The notes: generated by a model not told the origin, from the letters alone. DNA of 9,187 bases from Gammaproteobacteria bacterium (GCA_009840715.1 VXNE01000503.1:1-9187); one strand, 5' to 3'. Shown: positions 1 through 5,736, counted from the first letter of the stretch. Numbers and translations: made by a program.

Positions 1-717
1 GTCTCCATTCCATCCCAGGCGCCGGGCTGGCGGAACCTGATGGGCTGGGGCTTCGCGATGGAACGGAACAACCCGCAACTGCAGCAACTGTTCGGTCAGG
101 CGAACGCCAACGAGCTGGGTGGCGACGTCGGGGACCGGCTGTTCCTGATGCGCCGCGAAGCCGAGCAGCTCGCCGGAGAGGTCGACGACATCGACGATTA
201 CATCGCCATGCAGGAGGGTGAGGACACGAGCGACCTGGACGAAGAGGCGGCGACGCTACGCGCGCAACTGGCATCCGTGAACAAGCGCATCGAGACCCTC
301 GACAGTGCGGCCCGCCAGGCCAAGGCCATCTGGGCCAGCAACGACTACCGCGCCGGCGGCGGCGACCCGTTCAAGATGGTGTCGCGGCTCGCGCTGATCG
401 GTCACGCGATGGGCGAGACGCCCCTGTTCAACTGCAAGAGCGGCAAGGACCGCACCGGCCAACTGGACGCCGAGGTCAAGTTCCTGGCGACGGCGGCGGA
501 CGAGAACGATGGACGGGTACCGCCTCCGGGCGAGTCCATGGAGACCTGGCGGCCCGTTCGAAGCGATTTCGTGTTCAACACGGGCAACCTGGAGATGCAG
601 CGCCTGAACACCGGATTGCCCGGCTACAAGCTGAAGGGCGTGCCAGGGCTCGCCAACGTCATCCGCGACGGCATGAAGCCGCTTTATCGCGGCGGCTCGG
701 CGTACGTGTCGGCGTAG
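1..717 (+). CDS. SopB/IpgD-like inositol phosphate phosphatase, C-terminal part (5' truncated by window edge)
   Basis: The frame is open from base 1 and ends at TAG 715-717, so this is the last ~238 residues of a longer protein. The ATG at 40 is internal and not a credible start. The loop FNCKSGKDRTG gives a CX5R phosphatase signature (Cys codon at 433-435, Arg six codons later). The later segment NTGNLEMQRLNTG matches the conserved C-terminal NSGNLE-x-Q-x-x-NTG block of the SopB/IpgD family. In that family the enzyme removes phosphates from inositol phosphates and phosphoinositides, and the characterised members are type III secreted effectors acting inside host cells. An acidic, probably coiled region (about residues 50-95 of the visible part) precedes the catalytic domain. 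The N-terminal secretion, chaperone and Cdc42-binding regions would lie outside the window, so effector status is inferred from family membership only. It ends 6 bp from the stop of the convergent dehydrogenase gene. Confidence 0.85.
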   Translation, partial: VSIPSQAPGWRNLMGWGFAMERNNPQLQQLFGQANANELGGDVGDRLFLMRREAEQLAGEVDDIDDYIAMQEGEDTSDLDEEAATLRAQLASVNKRIETLDSAARQAKAIWASNDYRAGGGDPFKMVSRLALIGHAMGETPLFNCKSGKDRTGQLDAEVKFLATAADENDGRVPPPGESMETWRPVRSDFVFNTGNLEMQRLNTGLPGYKLKGVPGLANVIRDGMKPLYRGGSAYVSA

Positions 718-723
718 TCCCAC

Positions 724-1614
724 TCATGGTTGCTCTGACCTGTTGACTTCGCGAGCGGCAAGGAGCTCGGACATTTCCCAGAGCTTTGCCGCCGCCGCGT
801 CGTCAAGCGCATGAGGCGAAGGCTGACATTCGCGGACCCTGCCGTAGGAGCCCATGAACCTGCGCTCGAACAATCCGCCGCTACGGTCCTCCAACCCTGG
901 TTCCGTAGCGCAGTACACCGACGCGCCCGAACCTTTGTCAGGACTGATCGCCAGCGGACTGACGAGTCGCACTGACCAATTCTGCAATCGGCTGGTAGTA
1001 CCGTGTCGCATTACATTGGTGCGCACGTTGCCAGGCGTAACCGCAAACGCACTGATGCCCCGCGCCCTGCCACGTCGAGCCAGTTCCCTGGCATGGAGCA
1101 CAAGGGCCAGCTTCGACCGCCCATAGGCCCGAAACCCACTGTATGAACCCTGGTTGTGGAAGTCGAAATCGAACGCGCCAGCCGCACGATGAAGGTCGGA
1201 GGACACGTTTACCACGCGTGCGGGTATGGATTCCGCCAGGCGCTCGAACAGCAAATGCGTCAGCAGGAAGGGGCCAAGGTAATTCACGGCGATCGACATT
1301 TCGAATCCGTCCGCCGATTCCCTGCGGGTGCCGAACATCGCGCCGGCATTATTGATCAGGACGTCCAGCCGCTCGCAGCGGTCCAGAATCTCACTTGCCG
1401 CGCTTCGCACCTTGTCCAGACTGCTGAGTTCCAGGGGAACCGCGCTGACCTCGGCGTTTCCCGTACGTCTGCGTATCTCCGCGACCGTCCTGCTTCCGTC
1501 TGACGGCGGCCTTACGGCCACAACGATCGTGGCGCCCCTCGCCGCGAGCGCCGTCGCGGTCGCCAGGCCAAGGCCCATGTCACCGCCCGTGACCAGTACG
1601 GTTTTGCCCTTCAT
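724..1614 (-). CDS. Short-chain dehydrogenase/reductase (retinol dehydrogenase-like SDR)
   Basis: This is a 296-residue NAD(P)-dependent oxidoreductase of the SDR superfamily. Near the N terminus it has the nucleotide-binding TGGDMGLG (TGxxxGxG, residues 9-16). It also has NNAG (88-91), the tetrad Asn in AVNYLGP (111), a Ser in NVSSDLH (138/139) and the catalytic Tyr/Lys in YGRSK (164/168). The C-terminal segment ending KLWEMSELL is typical of the retinol-dehydrogenase/WW-oxidoreductase-like SDRs. The substrate cannot be read from sequence. I chose the ATG at 1614 because the Rossmann beta-strand begins directly after it. An in-frame GTG at 1641 would add nine residues of no recognisable value, and its only purine-rich stretch abuts the start codon. 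A GGGGA stretch lies about 10 bases before the ATG. No operon partner is visible. It converges on the SopB-like gene, and its GC content is visibly lower than that of the genes right of ssrA. Confidence 0.9.
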   Translation of the reverse strand: MKGKTVLVTGGDMGLGLATATALAARGATIVVAVRPPSDGSRTVAEIRRRTGNAEVSAVPLELSSLDKVRSAASEILDRCERLDVLINNAGAMFGTRRESADGFEMSIAVNYLGPFLLTHLLFERLAESIPARVVNVSSDLHRAAGAFDFDFHNQGSYSGFRAYGRSKLALVLHARELARRGRARGISAFAVTPGNVRTNVMRHGTTSRLQNWSVRLVSPLAISPDKGSGASVYCATEPGLEDRSGGLFERRFMGSYGRVRECQPSPHALDDAAAAKLWEMSELLAAREVNRSEQP

Positions 1615-1788
1615 CCCCAAGCTGTCCCCTGGTCGCTGCACTCCCTTCGCACGCTGGCGCGTGGCAACGTCGGGTTGCGCCAGTACGCCGCCCAGTTCGG
1701 AGCAGCCTCCTTGGCGGAGCGTGCCGTGAAAGGCGGCATGCGCGGCATCTCGGACGTCGCAGGGACCACCGCATACCGGGGTGCCTGA
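1615..1788 (+). pseudogene. Possible C-terminal remnant of an unidentified protein
   Basis: Frame +1 is open from just after the TGA at 1501-1503 to the TGA at 1786-1788. Its last ~55 codons read like natural protein: segments such as GLRQYAAQFGAASLAERAV and KGGMRGISDVAGTTAYRGA have ordinary composition, without the Arg/Pro/Ser excess of shadow frames in this GC-rich DNA. The only ATG is at 1738, close to the end, and upstream the frame runs antisense through the start of the dehydrogenase gene, so it cannot be an intact gene. It may be the tail of a gene truncated by rearrangement next to ssrA. I recognise no family, and a chance open frame remains quite possible. Confidence 0.2.
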
Positions 1789-1902
1789 ACGGTAGGCGTG
1801 TGAACGGAACGTAGTCCAGCGGCGGATCGTCAGTCTCTGATCTCTGAATCCAGTTCGAGATCAACGTGGTTCGTTCGAGATCGATGGGATATGACGGTGA
1901 TG
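1789..1902. other. Intergenic stretch beyond the ssrA 3' end
   Basis: No gene is supported here. Reading outward from the tmRNA CCA end on the minus strand, I see no stem followed by a T run within about 100 bases, so the usual rho-independent terminator of ssrA is not evident. The stretch holds a 10-bp direct repeat (annotated separately) and no visible second copy of the tmRNA 3' end. Together with 1615-1788 it also forms the upstream region of the minus-strand dehydrogenase, for which I could not pick a convincing promoter. Confidence 0.5.
1853..1882. repeat. Direct repeat GTTCGAGATC, two copies 20 bp apart
   Basis: GTTCGAGATC occurs at 1853-1862 and again at 1873-1882, exactly 20 bases apart start to start, about 20 bases outside the ssrA 3' end. 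Two same-face copies two helical turns apart suit a regulator or integrase arm-type site, but with two short copies chance is also possible. Confidence 0.45.
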
Positions 1903-2252
1903 TGGTGGAGGCGGCGGGAGTCGAACCCGCGTCCGTCGGTCCTCCATCGTCGGCTCTACATGCTTAGTTTCGTCTATTGCTTTAGCCCGCGGGCGACCCG
2001 ACGAACAGGGTGCCATTGGGCGAGCCCCTAAGGTCTAGCGTCCGGAGGCGGGGCGACTCCTTCGGCGATCCCGTGAACTTGCCCCCGATGGACCGCCACG
2101 GGCAGCAGGCCATCGGGGTTAGCCTCAAGCGGCTAGTGCGTAGTTTTCGTCGTTGGCAACTATTTCAGTTGCAGCAATGGATTTACGAGAGTTGCTACCC
2201 TCTCGGCATGCACCTTCGACTTCGATACCGCCGTCGAAACCAGATCGCCCCC
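1903..2252 (-). ncRNA. ssrA: tmRNA (transfer-messenger RNA), one-piece
   Basis: tmRNA charged with alanine rescues ribosomes stalled on mRNAs lacking a stop codon and tags the unfinished peptide for proteolysis, together with SmpB. On the minus strand the 5' end GGGGGCG pairs with the 3' CGCCTCC of the acceptor stem (one G-U), followed by the discriminator A and an encoded CCA (plus-strand 1903-1905). The T arm GCGGG-TTCGACT-CCCGC is perfect. The 5' end continues into the conserved GAUCUGGUUUCGACG segment. The message-like part carries the tag frame, preceded by the conserved UAGUYGC context. A 9-bp stem at 2083-2091/2110-2118 (CCCCGATGG/CCATCGGGG) fits one of the pseudoknots. The 350-nt length is close to that of the E. 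coli RNA. It is not the circularly permuted two-piece form, because both tRNA-like halves lie at the outer ends. Its 5' end directly abuts the ATG of the divergent Sel1-repeat gene. Confidence 0.97.
2125..2157 (-). other. tmRNA proteolysis-tag reading frame (ANDENYALAA)
   Basis: The minus strand reads GCC AAC GAC GAA AAC TAC GCA CTA GCC GCT TGA, which encodes ANDENYALAA and a stop. With the alanine brought by the tRNA-like domain the full tag is AANDENYALAA, identical to the E. coli tag and recognised in gammaproteobacteria by ClpXP/SspB and ClpAP. This is the strongest taxonomic marker in the window. Confidence 0.96.
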
Positions 2253-3620
2253 ATGGGTGTCGAACCGGACGCGCATTGTAGCAGGATCGGCCGTGGCCAC
2301 TGCCGATGCGTCGCTGGCGCGCTCGCTCTCCTGGTCGCCGTCCAGACCGCCCTCGGCACGCCGGGCGACCCCGGGGAACGCGCCCGGGACCACCTCGCGC
2401 GCGCGATCGGGTTCATCCAGGCCGAGCGCTACACCCTGGCGCGCAGCTACCTTGACCCGGTGCTCGTGAGCCCCTGGATCACGGCCCGCCAGCGCGCCCG
2501 CGCCTACTACTACCGCGGGTTCGCGTTCGCCTCCGAGCAGATGTACGTCTCCGCGGCGCAGGACTACGTGCGCGCGCTCGAGTTTCACCCGAGCCTGCCG
2601 CAGGCGTTGTCCGGGCTCGCGCACCTTTACGGCGAGGGGCTCGGCCTCGTCCGGGACGACGCGGCGGCGTTCCGTCTCGCCCTGAAGGCAGCGCGCGGCG
2701 GGGACGGCGCCGCCCGCGTCCGGGTCGGAGTGTCGTACCTCGGCAGCGACATCGCCCGGGCCCGCTATTGGCTCGCCGCCGCCGCGGAGGACGGCTACGC
2801 GCCAGCCTACGTCCACCTGGCGCGGAGCTTCAGGCGCGCGTTCACCGACGCGCCGGACCCGGAAGCCGCGCGCCACTGGTACGAACGGGCGGAAGACGCC
2901 GGCAGCGCGGCGGCGACGCTCGCGCTCGGCCACATGTTTCGGGACGGCGAGTTCGGAACACCCGACCCGTCCGAAGCCGCGCGGCGTTTCGAGCGGGCAG
3001 CGGCCGCCGGCTCCGGGCATGCGCAGGCGGCGCTCGCGCACCTGTACGTCCTCGGTGCGGGCTTGCCCAGGGATCCGCACCGCGCCCTCGCCCTCTACAC
3101 GCAAGCGGCGGCCCGACAGGTCGCGGCCGCCTACACCGGACTCGGCCACCTGTACGAGACCGGCGCGGGGACCGCGCGGGACGAGGTTCTTGCGGAACGC
3201 TGGTATCGGCAAGGCGCCGAAGCCGACGACGCGGTCGCCCAGTACCGCCTCGGGCGGATGCTGCTCACGGAACCCGCGGAAGACCGGCTCGACGAGGCCG
3301 TGCATTGGCTGCAGCGCGCCGCCGGCGCCGGTCATGCGGCGGCGCAGAACGCGGCGGCCTGGATTCTCGCTACCTCGCGGCGCGATGCGGTGCGCAACGG
3401 CCCGCTGGCCCTGCACCTCGCGGAGCGCGCGGTGGAACAGGCCGAGGACGCCGACACCCTCGATACGTTGGCGGCGGCATTGGCCGAGGAGGGGGACTTC
3501 GCCCGGGCGATCGCATCCCAGCGCCTGGCGCTCGAGCGCATCGACGTGGACGACCGCCGCCGCGGGGAACTGCTTGCGCGCCTGGCAAGCTACGAAGCCG
3601 GACGGGCCTGGCGTGAGTAG
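2253..3620 (+). CDS. Secreted/periplasmic Sel1-repeat (TPR-like) protein
   Basis: This 455-residue protein starts with a probable signal peptide: basic region RIGRGHCR, then the hydrophobic run VAGALALLVAVQTALG (about residues 20-35), so the mature protein should be periplasmic or envelope-bound. A TPR-like segment follows (about 45-115). Then come several Sel1 repeats (to about 330) with the recurring A-x-x-x-L-x-x-x-Y-x-x-G-x-G pattern, for example AQAALAHLYVLGAG and YTGLGHLYETGAG. The C-terminal segment, NAAAWILATSRRDAVRNG through LDTLAAALAEEGDFARAI, matches the helical tail common in proteobacterial TPR proteins. Sel1 repeats are protein-interaction scaffolds, and no catalytic domain or specific partner is visible. 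The frame is open leftward to 2010, but that part is antisense to tmRNA, so ATG 2253 is the only sensible start. There is no Shine-Dalgarno sequence before it, and the upstream DNA is the tmRNA gene itself. Either its promoter lies inside ssrA or the true start is non-standard. Confidence 0.82.
   Translation: MGVEPDAHCSRIGRGHCRCVAGALALLVAVQTALGTPGDPGERARDHLARAIGFIQAERYTLARSYLDPVLVSPWITARQRARAYYYRGFAFASEQMYVSAAQDYVRALEFHPSLPQALSGLAHLYGEGLGLVRDDAAAFRLALKAARGGDGAARVRVGVSYLGSDIARARYWLAAAAEDGYAPAYVHLARSFRRAFTDAPDPEAARHWYERAEDAGSAAATLALGHMFRDGEFGTPDPSEAARRFERAAAAGSGHAQAALAHLYVLGAGLPRDPHRALALYTQAAARQVAAAYTGLGHLYETGAGTARDEVLAERWYRQGAEADDAVAQYRLGRMLLTEPAEDRLDEAVHWLQRAAGAGHAAAQNAAAWILATSRRDAVRNGPLALHLAERAVEQAEDADTLDTLAAALAEEGDFARAIASQRLALERIDVDDRRRGELLARLASYEAGRAWRE
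2275..2283 (-). promoter_or_regulatory. Extended -10 promoter of ssrA
   Basis: The minus strand reads TGCTACAAT, an extended -10 element (TGn plus TACAAT, 5 of 6 to consensus). It ends 22 bases before the mature tmRNA 5' end, so transcription would begin about 15 bases upstream of it. That fits the known RNase P trimming of a short tmRNA leader. No strong -35 is visible, which is usual with an extended -10. The element lies within codons 8-11 of the divergent Sel1-repeat gene. Confidence 0.7.
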
Positions 3621-3627
3621 CGGACCC

Positions 3628-3641
3628 GGCGCGACGGCGCC
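3628..3641. terminator. Short hairpin between convergent genes
   Basis: GGCGC-GACG-GCGCC forms a perfect 5-bp GC stem with a 4-base loop in the 21-bp gap between the stops of the Sel1-repeat and LOG genes. It could act in both directions. No T run follows on either strand, so terminator function is uncertain. Confidence 0.35.
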
Positions 3642-4184
3642 TCAGACGCCGAGCGCGTCAAAGACGCCCTGGATCGACGGCGCCACCGTGTACAGGTCCG
3701 CGGCGTCGCCGTGGGCGAACCCCGTGGCGACGACATGGTCGAAGAGCGATACCAGCGGGTCCCAGTAGCCTCCGCTGTTGGCCAGGACGATCGGCTTGTC
3801 GTGCAGACCGAGCTGCCGCCAGGTGACCATCTCTACGGTCTCGTCCAGCGTGCCGAGGCCGCCCGGCAGCGACACGAAGGCGTCGGCCAGCTCGAACATC
3901 TTCCGCTTGCGGGCATGCATGTCGTCGACCACGATGAGTTCGGTCAGGCCGGTCGCCGGAATCTCGGACTCCAGCGCGCGGGGAATGACCCCCACCACGC
4001 GTCCACCGCCCGCCAGCGCCGCCTCCGCCACGGTCCCCATAAGCCCGATGCCGCCCGCGCCGAATGCGATCCCGAGCCCCCGCGCGGCGCAGGCGGCTCC
4101 GAACGCGCGCGCGTGTTCCGTGAACATGGAATCGCGCCCCGAACTCGCGCCACAGTAGACACACAAGGTGTGGATTTCCTGCAA
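3642..4184 (-). CDS. LOG-family cytokinin riboside 5'-monophosphate phosphoribohydrolase
   Basis: Members of the LOG/TIGR00730 family split nucleoside 5'-monophosphates (cytokinin ribotides in plants and some microbes, AMP-like nucleotides in others) into base and ribose 5-phosphate. The 180-residue product begins IHTLCVYCGASSG, carries the glycine-rich FGAGGIGLMG (41-50), the basic ARKRKMFELAD (91-101) and the signature PGGLGTLDE (107-115) with the catalytic Glu. All expected motifs are intact. The frame continues upstream to a GTG at 4265, but I prefer TTG at 4184: it has GGAGG five bases before it and gives the usual family length. The longer form would add 27 unmatched residues with no ribosome binding site. 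The physiological substrate in this bacterium is unknown, and cytokinin production should not be assumed. It is convergent with the Sel1-repeat gene and divergent from the small protein at 4372. Confidence 0.9.
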   Translation of the reverse strand: MQEIHTLCVYCGASSGRDSMFTEHARAFGAACAARGLGIAFGAGGIGLMGTVAEAALAGGGRVVGVIPRALESEIPATGLTELIVVDDMHARKRKMFELADAFVSLPGGLGTLDETVEMVTWRQLGLHDKPIVLANSGGYWDPLVSLFDHVVATGFAHGDAADLYTVAPSIQGVFDALGV

Positions 4185-4189
4185 GGCGG

Positions 4190-4194
4190 CCTCC
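4190..4194 (-). promoter_or_regulatory. Ribosome binding site deciding the LOG start
   Basis: GGAGG on the minus strand lies five bases before the TTG at 4184. It is the only good Shine-Dalgarno match near the 5' end of this frame and is the main reason for the shorter start. Confidence 0.6.
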
Positions 4195-4264
4195 AAATCG
4201 ACTGGATGAGCGCGCGCGGAAGAGAGACCCACGGCCTCCGCTTCCCGGGGTCGTCGTCCCGACA

Positions 4265-4322
4265 CGCCATGAAGAAAGCGCGCAGCTTATCGCAGGCGCC
4301 GGCCCGCCACTTCATGGCGGGC
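4265..4322. repeat. Overlapping inverted repeats in a divergent intergenic region
   Basis: CGCCATGAAG (4265-4274) and CTTCATGGCG (4310-4319) are a perfect 10-bp inverted repeat 35 bases apart. The right arm also takes part in a second perfect repeat, GCCCGCC-ACTTCAT-GGCGGGC (4302-4322, 7-bp stem, 7-base loop). The two foldings exclude each other. They lie in the 187-bp gap between the LOG gene and the divergent winged-helix-like gene, so they could be an operator or an RNA switch in a leader. Confidence 0.5.
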
Positions 4323-4371
4323 GAAAGGCGTTTCTGGTAAAAGGCACGCCACTTTTCTCGGACTGCGACCG

Positions 4372-4626
4372 GTGAGCGAAGCCCGGCGGCAAACGCGCAT
4401 CGTCTACGAAGGCTTCATGGAACTGGCCAATGGCAACGGCGGCGTTGTCGAGGTCGGCGACCTGGTCGCGTACATGCGCGGACGCAATCGTCCCATGGGC
4501 GCGTGGGAAGTCAGGGGCGAACTCTCGACGCTCCAGGAGGCCGGTCTCATCGCCGTGGACGAGGAGTCCGCACGCTGGCATCCCGTCGAGGGTCAGGACT
4601 TCGACTCCGCTTACGCCGCGGGGTAG
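4372..4626 (+). CDS. Small winged-helix-like protein, function unknown
   Basis: An 84-residue protein starting at GTG 4372 and ending TAG 4624-4626. I do not recognise a named family. A predicted helix (RIVYEGFMELAN), then VEVGDLVAYMRGRNR, a helix WEVRGELSTLQEAGL and a terminal strand pair ending ARWHPVE look like the helix-turn-helix and wing of a small DNA-binding fold, with GELSTLQEAGLI in the place of the classic winged-helix segment ending in a Leu-x-x-x-Gly-Leu/Ile turn. The GTG lacks a clear Shine-Dalgarno sequence. An internal ATG (codon 16) would delete the first helix. A weak extended -10-like TGGTAAAAG at 4335-4343 lies about 28 bases upstream and would give a very short leader. 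It is preceded by overlapping inverted repeats, so autoregulation is conceivable but unproven. Confidence 0.6.
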   Translation: MSEARRQTRIVYEGFMELANGNGGVVEVGDLVAYMRGRNRPMGAWEVRGELSTLQEAGLIAVDEESARWHPVEGQDFDSAYAAG

Positions 4627-4695
4627 CCCTGGATCCACAATCGCCGATGCGCGACCGGAAATCCGCGATGGCCTCCGACGTGCGTGTTAGATGAC

Positions 4696-4724
4696 TTGGT
4701 GAGTTGGTGTATTCCTGCTAAAGT
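4696..4724 (+). promoter_or_regulatory. Putative sigma70 promoter of the toxin-antitoxin pair
   Basis: TTGGTG (4696-4701) and TAAAGT (4719-4724) are separated by exactly 17 bases, and the latter is preceded by TGC, making an extended -10. Matches to consensus are modest (3/6 and 4/6). It lies about 30 bases before the antitoxin GTG. Confidence 0.4.
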
Positions 4725-4755
4725 CCGCAGCTGGACGCCCGATGAGGACGCTCCT

Positions 4756-4992
4756 GTGAGCCGACTGACAATCACACTCGACGACCAGATGCACCGCGCC
4801 TTGAAGGAGACGGCCGCCCGCCAGGGCCGCACCATCACTTCCATCATCGAGGAGAGCCTGCGTCTGCGTGGCATCAGGGACCAGGCAAGCGCTCGTGCCC
4901 TGGTTGCCCAGGCGCGGGAACGCGCGCGGCTGGCGCCCGGCAAGGCCCTTGAGCTGGCCGTCGAAGAGACCCGCGCAACGCGCGAGGGATGA
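4756..4992 (+). CDS. Ribbon-helix-helix antitoxin
   Basis: A 78-residue protein whose N terminus, SRLTITLDDQMHRALKETA followed by ARQGRTITSIIEESLR, has the form of a ribbon-helix-helix (MetJ/Arc/CopG-type) DNA-binding dimer: a short beta-strand, an amphipathic helix, a turn and a second helix. The C-terminal tail (about 42-78, rich in Ala, Arg and Glu) would be the toxin-binding part. I start it at GTG 4756, which has GAGGA (4744-4748) seven bases upstream. The frame extends to 4684, but that leader would run through the putative promoter and does not resemble the family. Its TGA overlaps the toxin ATG as ATGA, so the two genes are translationally coupled. In such pairs the antitoxin neutralises the toxin and represses the shared promoter. 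Confidence 0.85.
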   Translation: MSRLTITLDDQMHRALKETAARQGRTITSIIEESLRLRGIRDQASARALVAQARERARLAPGKALELAVEETRATREG

Positions 4993-5420
4993 GCCCACCG
5001 GTCTATGTAGTCGGCACGAACGTTGTGGTGGCAGGGCTGCTGGCCGCGTCCCCCAGCAGCCCGGTGGTGTTGATCCTGGACGCGATGCTTGCCGGAACGC
5101 TCGTGTATCTGCTCTCGCCACCATTGCTGGCCGAGTACCGGTCGGTGCTACTGCGGCCGAAGCTGACACGACGTCACGGCCTGACCGAGTCCGAGGTCGA
5201 TGCCGTGCTCGCCGAGCTTGCAGCCAACGCTATGTGGCGCGAGCCCGGCGGCGGACCCAGTGCTCCGGACCCGGGCGACGACCACCTTTGGGCACTCCTG
5301 CATGCCCATGCAGGCAGCACGCTCATCACCGGCGACCGCGCCTTGCTGGAAGCACCAATAGCTACCGGTTCGGTTATCGGGCCCGGTGCCTGGGCGAACA
5401 CCCGCACGAGGCCTCACTGA
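4989..5420 (+). CDS. PIN-domain toxin (VapC-like, COG1569-type) with first catalytic Asp replaced
   Basis: A 143-residue PIN-domain protein. PIN toxins are Mg-dependent ribonucleases using three or four acidic residues. Recognisable here are the opening YVV-G-TNVVVAGLL, then LLSPPLLAEYRSVLLRPKL with Glu49, DPGDDHLWALLHAHAG with Asp97/98, and TLITGDRALLE with Asp116. The order and spacing fit the COG1569 (PIN_3) group. In that family the first motif is normally DTN; here codon 9 is GGC (5013-5015), Gly instead of Asp, a single-base difference from GAC. The loss of a metal-coordinating Asp predicts a weak or dead nuclease. The rest of the frame is intact and full length, so this is a recent or tolerated change and not general decay. 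It is coupled to the antitoxin by a 4-base overlap. Confidence 0.85.
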   Translation: MSPPVYVVGTNVVVAGLLAASPSSPVVLILDAMLAGTLVYLLSPPLLAEYRSVLLRPKLTRRHGLTESEVDAVLAELAANAMWREPGGGPSAPDPGDDHLWALLHAHAGSTLITGDRALLEAPIATGSVIGPGAWANTRTRPH

Positions 5421-5442
5421 CTCGGTCGGGATCCGGACCGGT

Positions 5443-5461
5443 GGGGACCCGGACTGTCCCC
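5443..5461 (+). terminator. Hairpin after the toxin-antitoxin pair
   Basis: GGGGAC-CCGGACT-GTCCCC is a 6-bp stem with a 7-base loop, 22 bases past the toxin stop and before xseB. The sequence after it is C-rich, without a T run, so it may be a weak terminator or part of the xseB leader. Confidence 0.3.
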
Positions 5462-5490
5462 CTCCTCTCCGTCCGCGTACTCTTTGCACC

Positions 5491-5736
5491 ATGAGCGAAG
5501 CAACCGAACCTCTCGACTTCGAGGCCGCGCTCGCCGAGCTCGAGGCCCTCGTGCAGCGGATGGAGACAGGCTCCCTGACCCTGGAGGAGTCGCTGCAGGC
5601 CTTCGAGCGCGGGGTGCGGCTGACGCGTCAGTGCCAGGCCGCGCTCGAGCAGGCGGAGCTGCGCGTCAAGGCGTTGATGGAGGACGGCACCGAGACTCCC
5701 CTCCCGGAAGCCGCCCCGGGCGCCGATGGCGGATGA
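5491..5736 (+). CDS. xseB: Exodeoxyribonuclease VII small subunit
   Basis: The 81-residue product fits the usual ~80-residue XseB. Exonuclease VII (XseA plus several XseB) degrades single-stranded DNA in both directions in the cytoplasm. Diagnostic segments are LDFEAALAELEALVQRMETG (residues 8-27), LTLEESLQAFERGVRL (29-44) and CQAALEQAELRVKALMEDG (48-66), the two-helix hairpin of the family. The frame is open upstream to 5386, but the family N terminus begins at ATG 5491. No strong Shine-Dalgarno sequence precedes it. The last 11 bases overlap ispA, the common proteobacterial arrangement, implying co-transcription. Confidence 0.96.
   Translation: MSEATEPLDFEAALAELEALVQRMETGSLTLEESLQAFERGVRLTRQCQAALEQAELRVKALMEDGTETPLPEAAPGADGG

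Noticed and set aside
1903..1935. Ordinary tRNA gene suggested by the T arm and CCA end
   Set aside because: No anticodon arm follows; the sequence continues into the tmRNA message-like domain and tag.
2010..2252. Leftward extension of the Sel1-repeat frame to an ATG-like start at 2010
   Set aside because: This part is entirely antisense to the tmRNA gene and has no protein character; the signal peptide begins after 2253.
2160..3416. 418-codon open frame on the minus strand
   Set aside because: Antisense shadow of the Sel1-repeat gene, rich in Arg, Gly and Pro with no motif; typical of long spurious frames in high-GC DNA.
4185..4265. Longer LOG start at GTG 4265
   Set aside because: Adds 27 residues absent from the family, has no ribosome binding site, and the TTG at 4184 has GGAGG at ideal spacing.
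4684..4755. Longer antitoxin start at 4684
   Set aside because: It would translate through the putative promoter; GTG 4756 has a good Shine-Dalgarno sequence and begins the ribbon-helix-helix directly.
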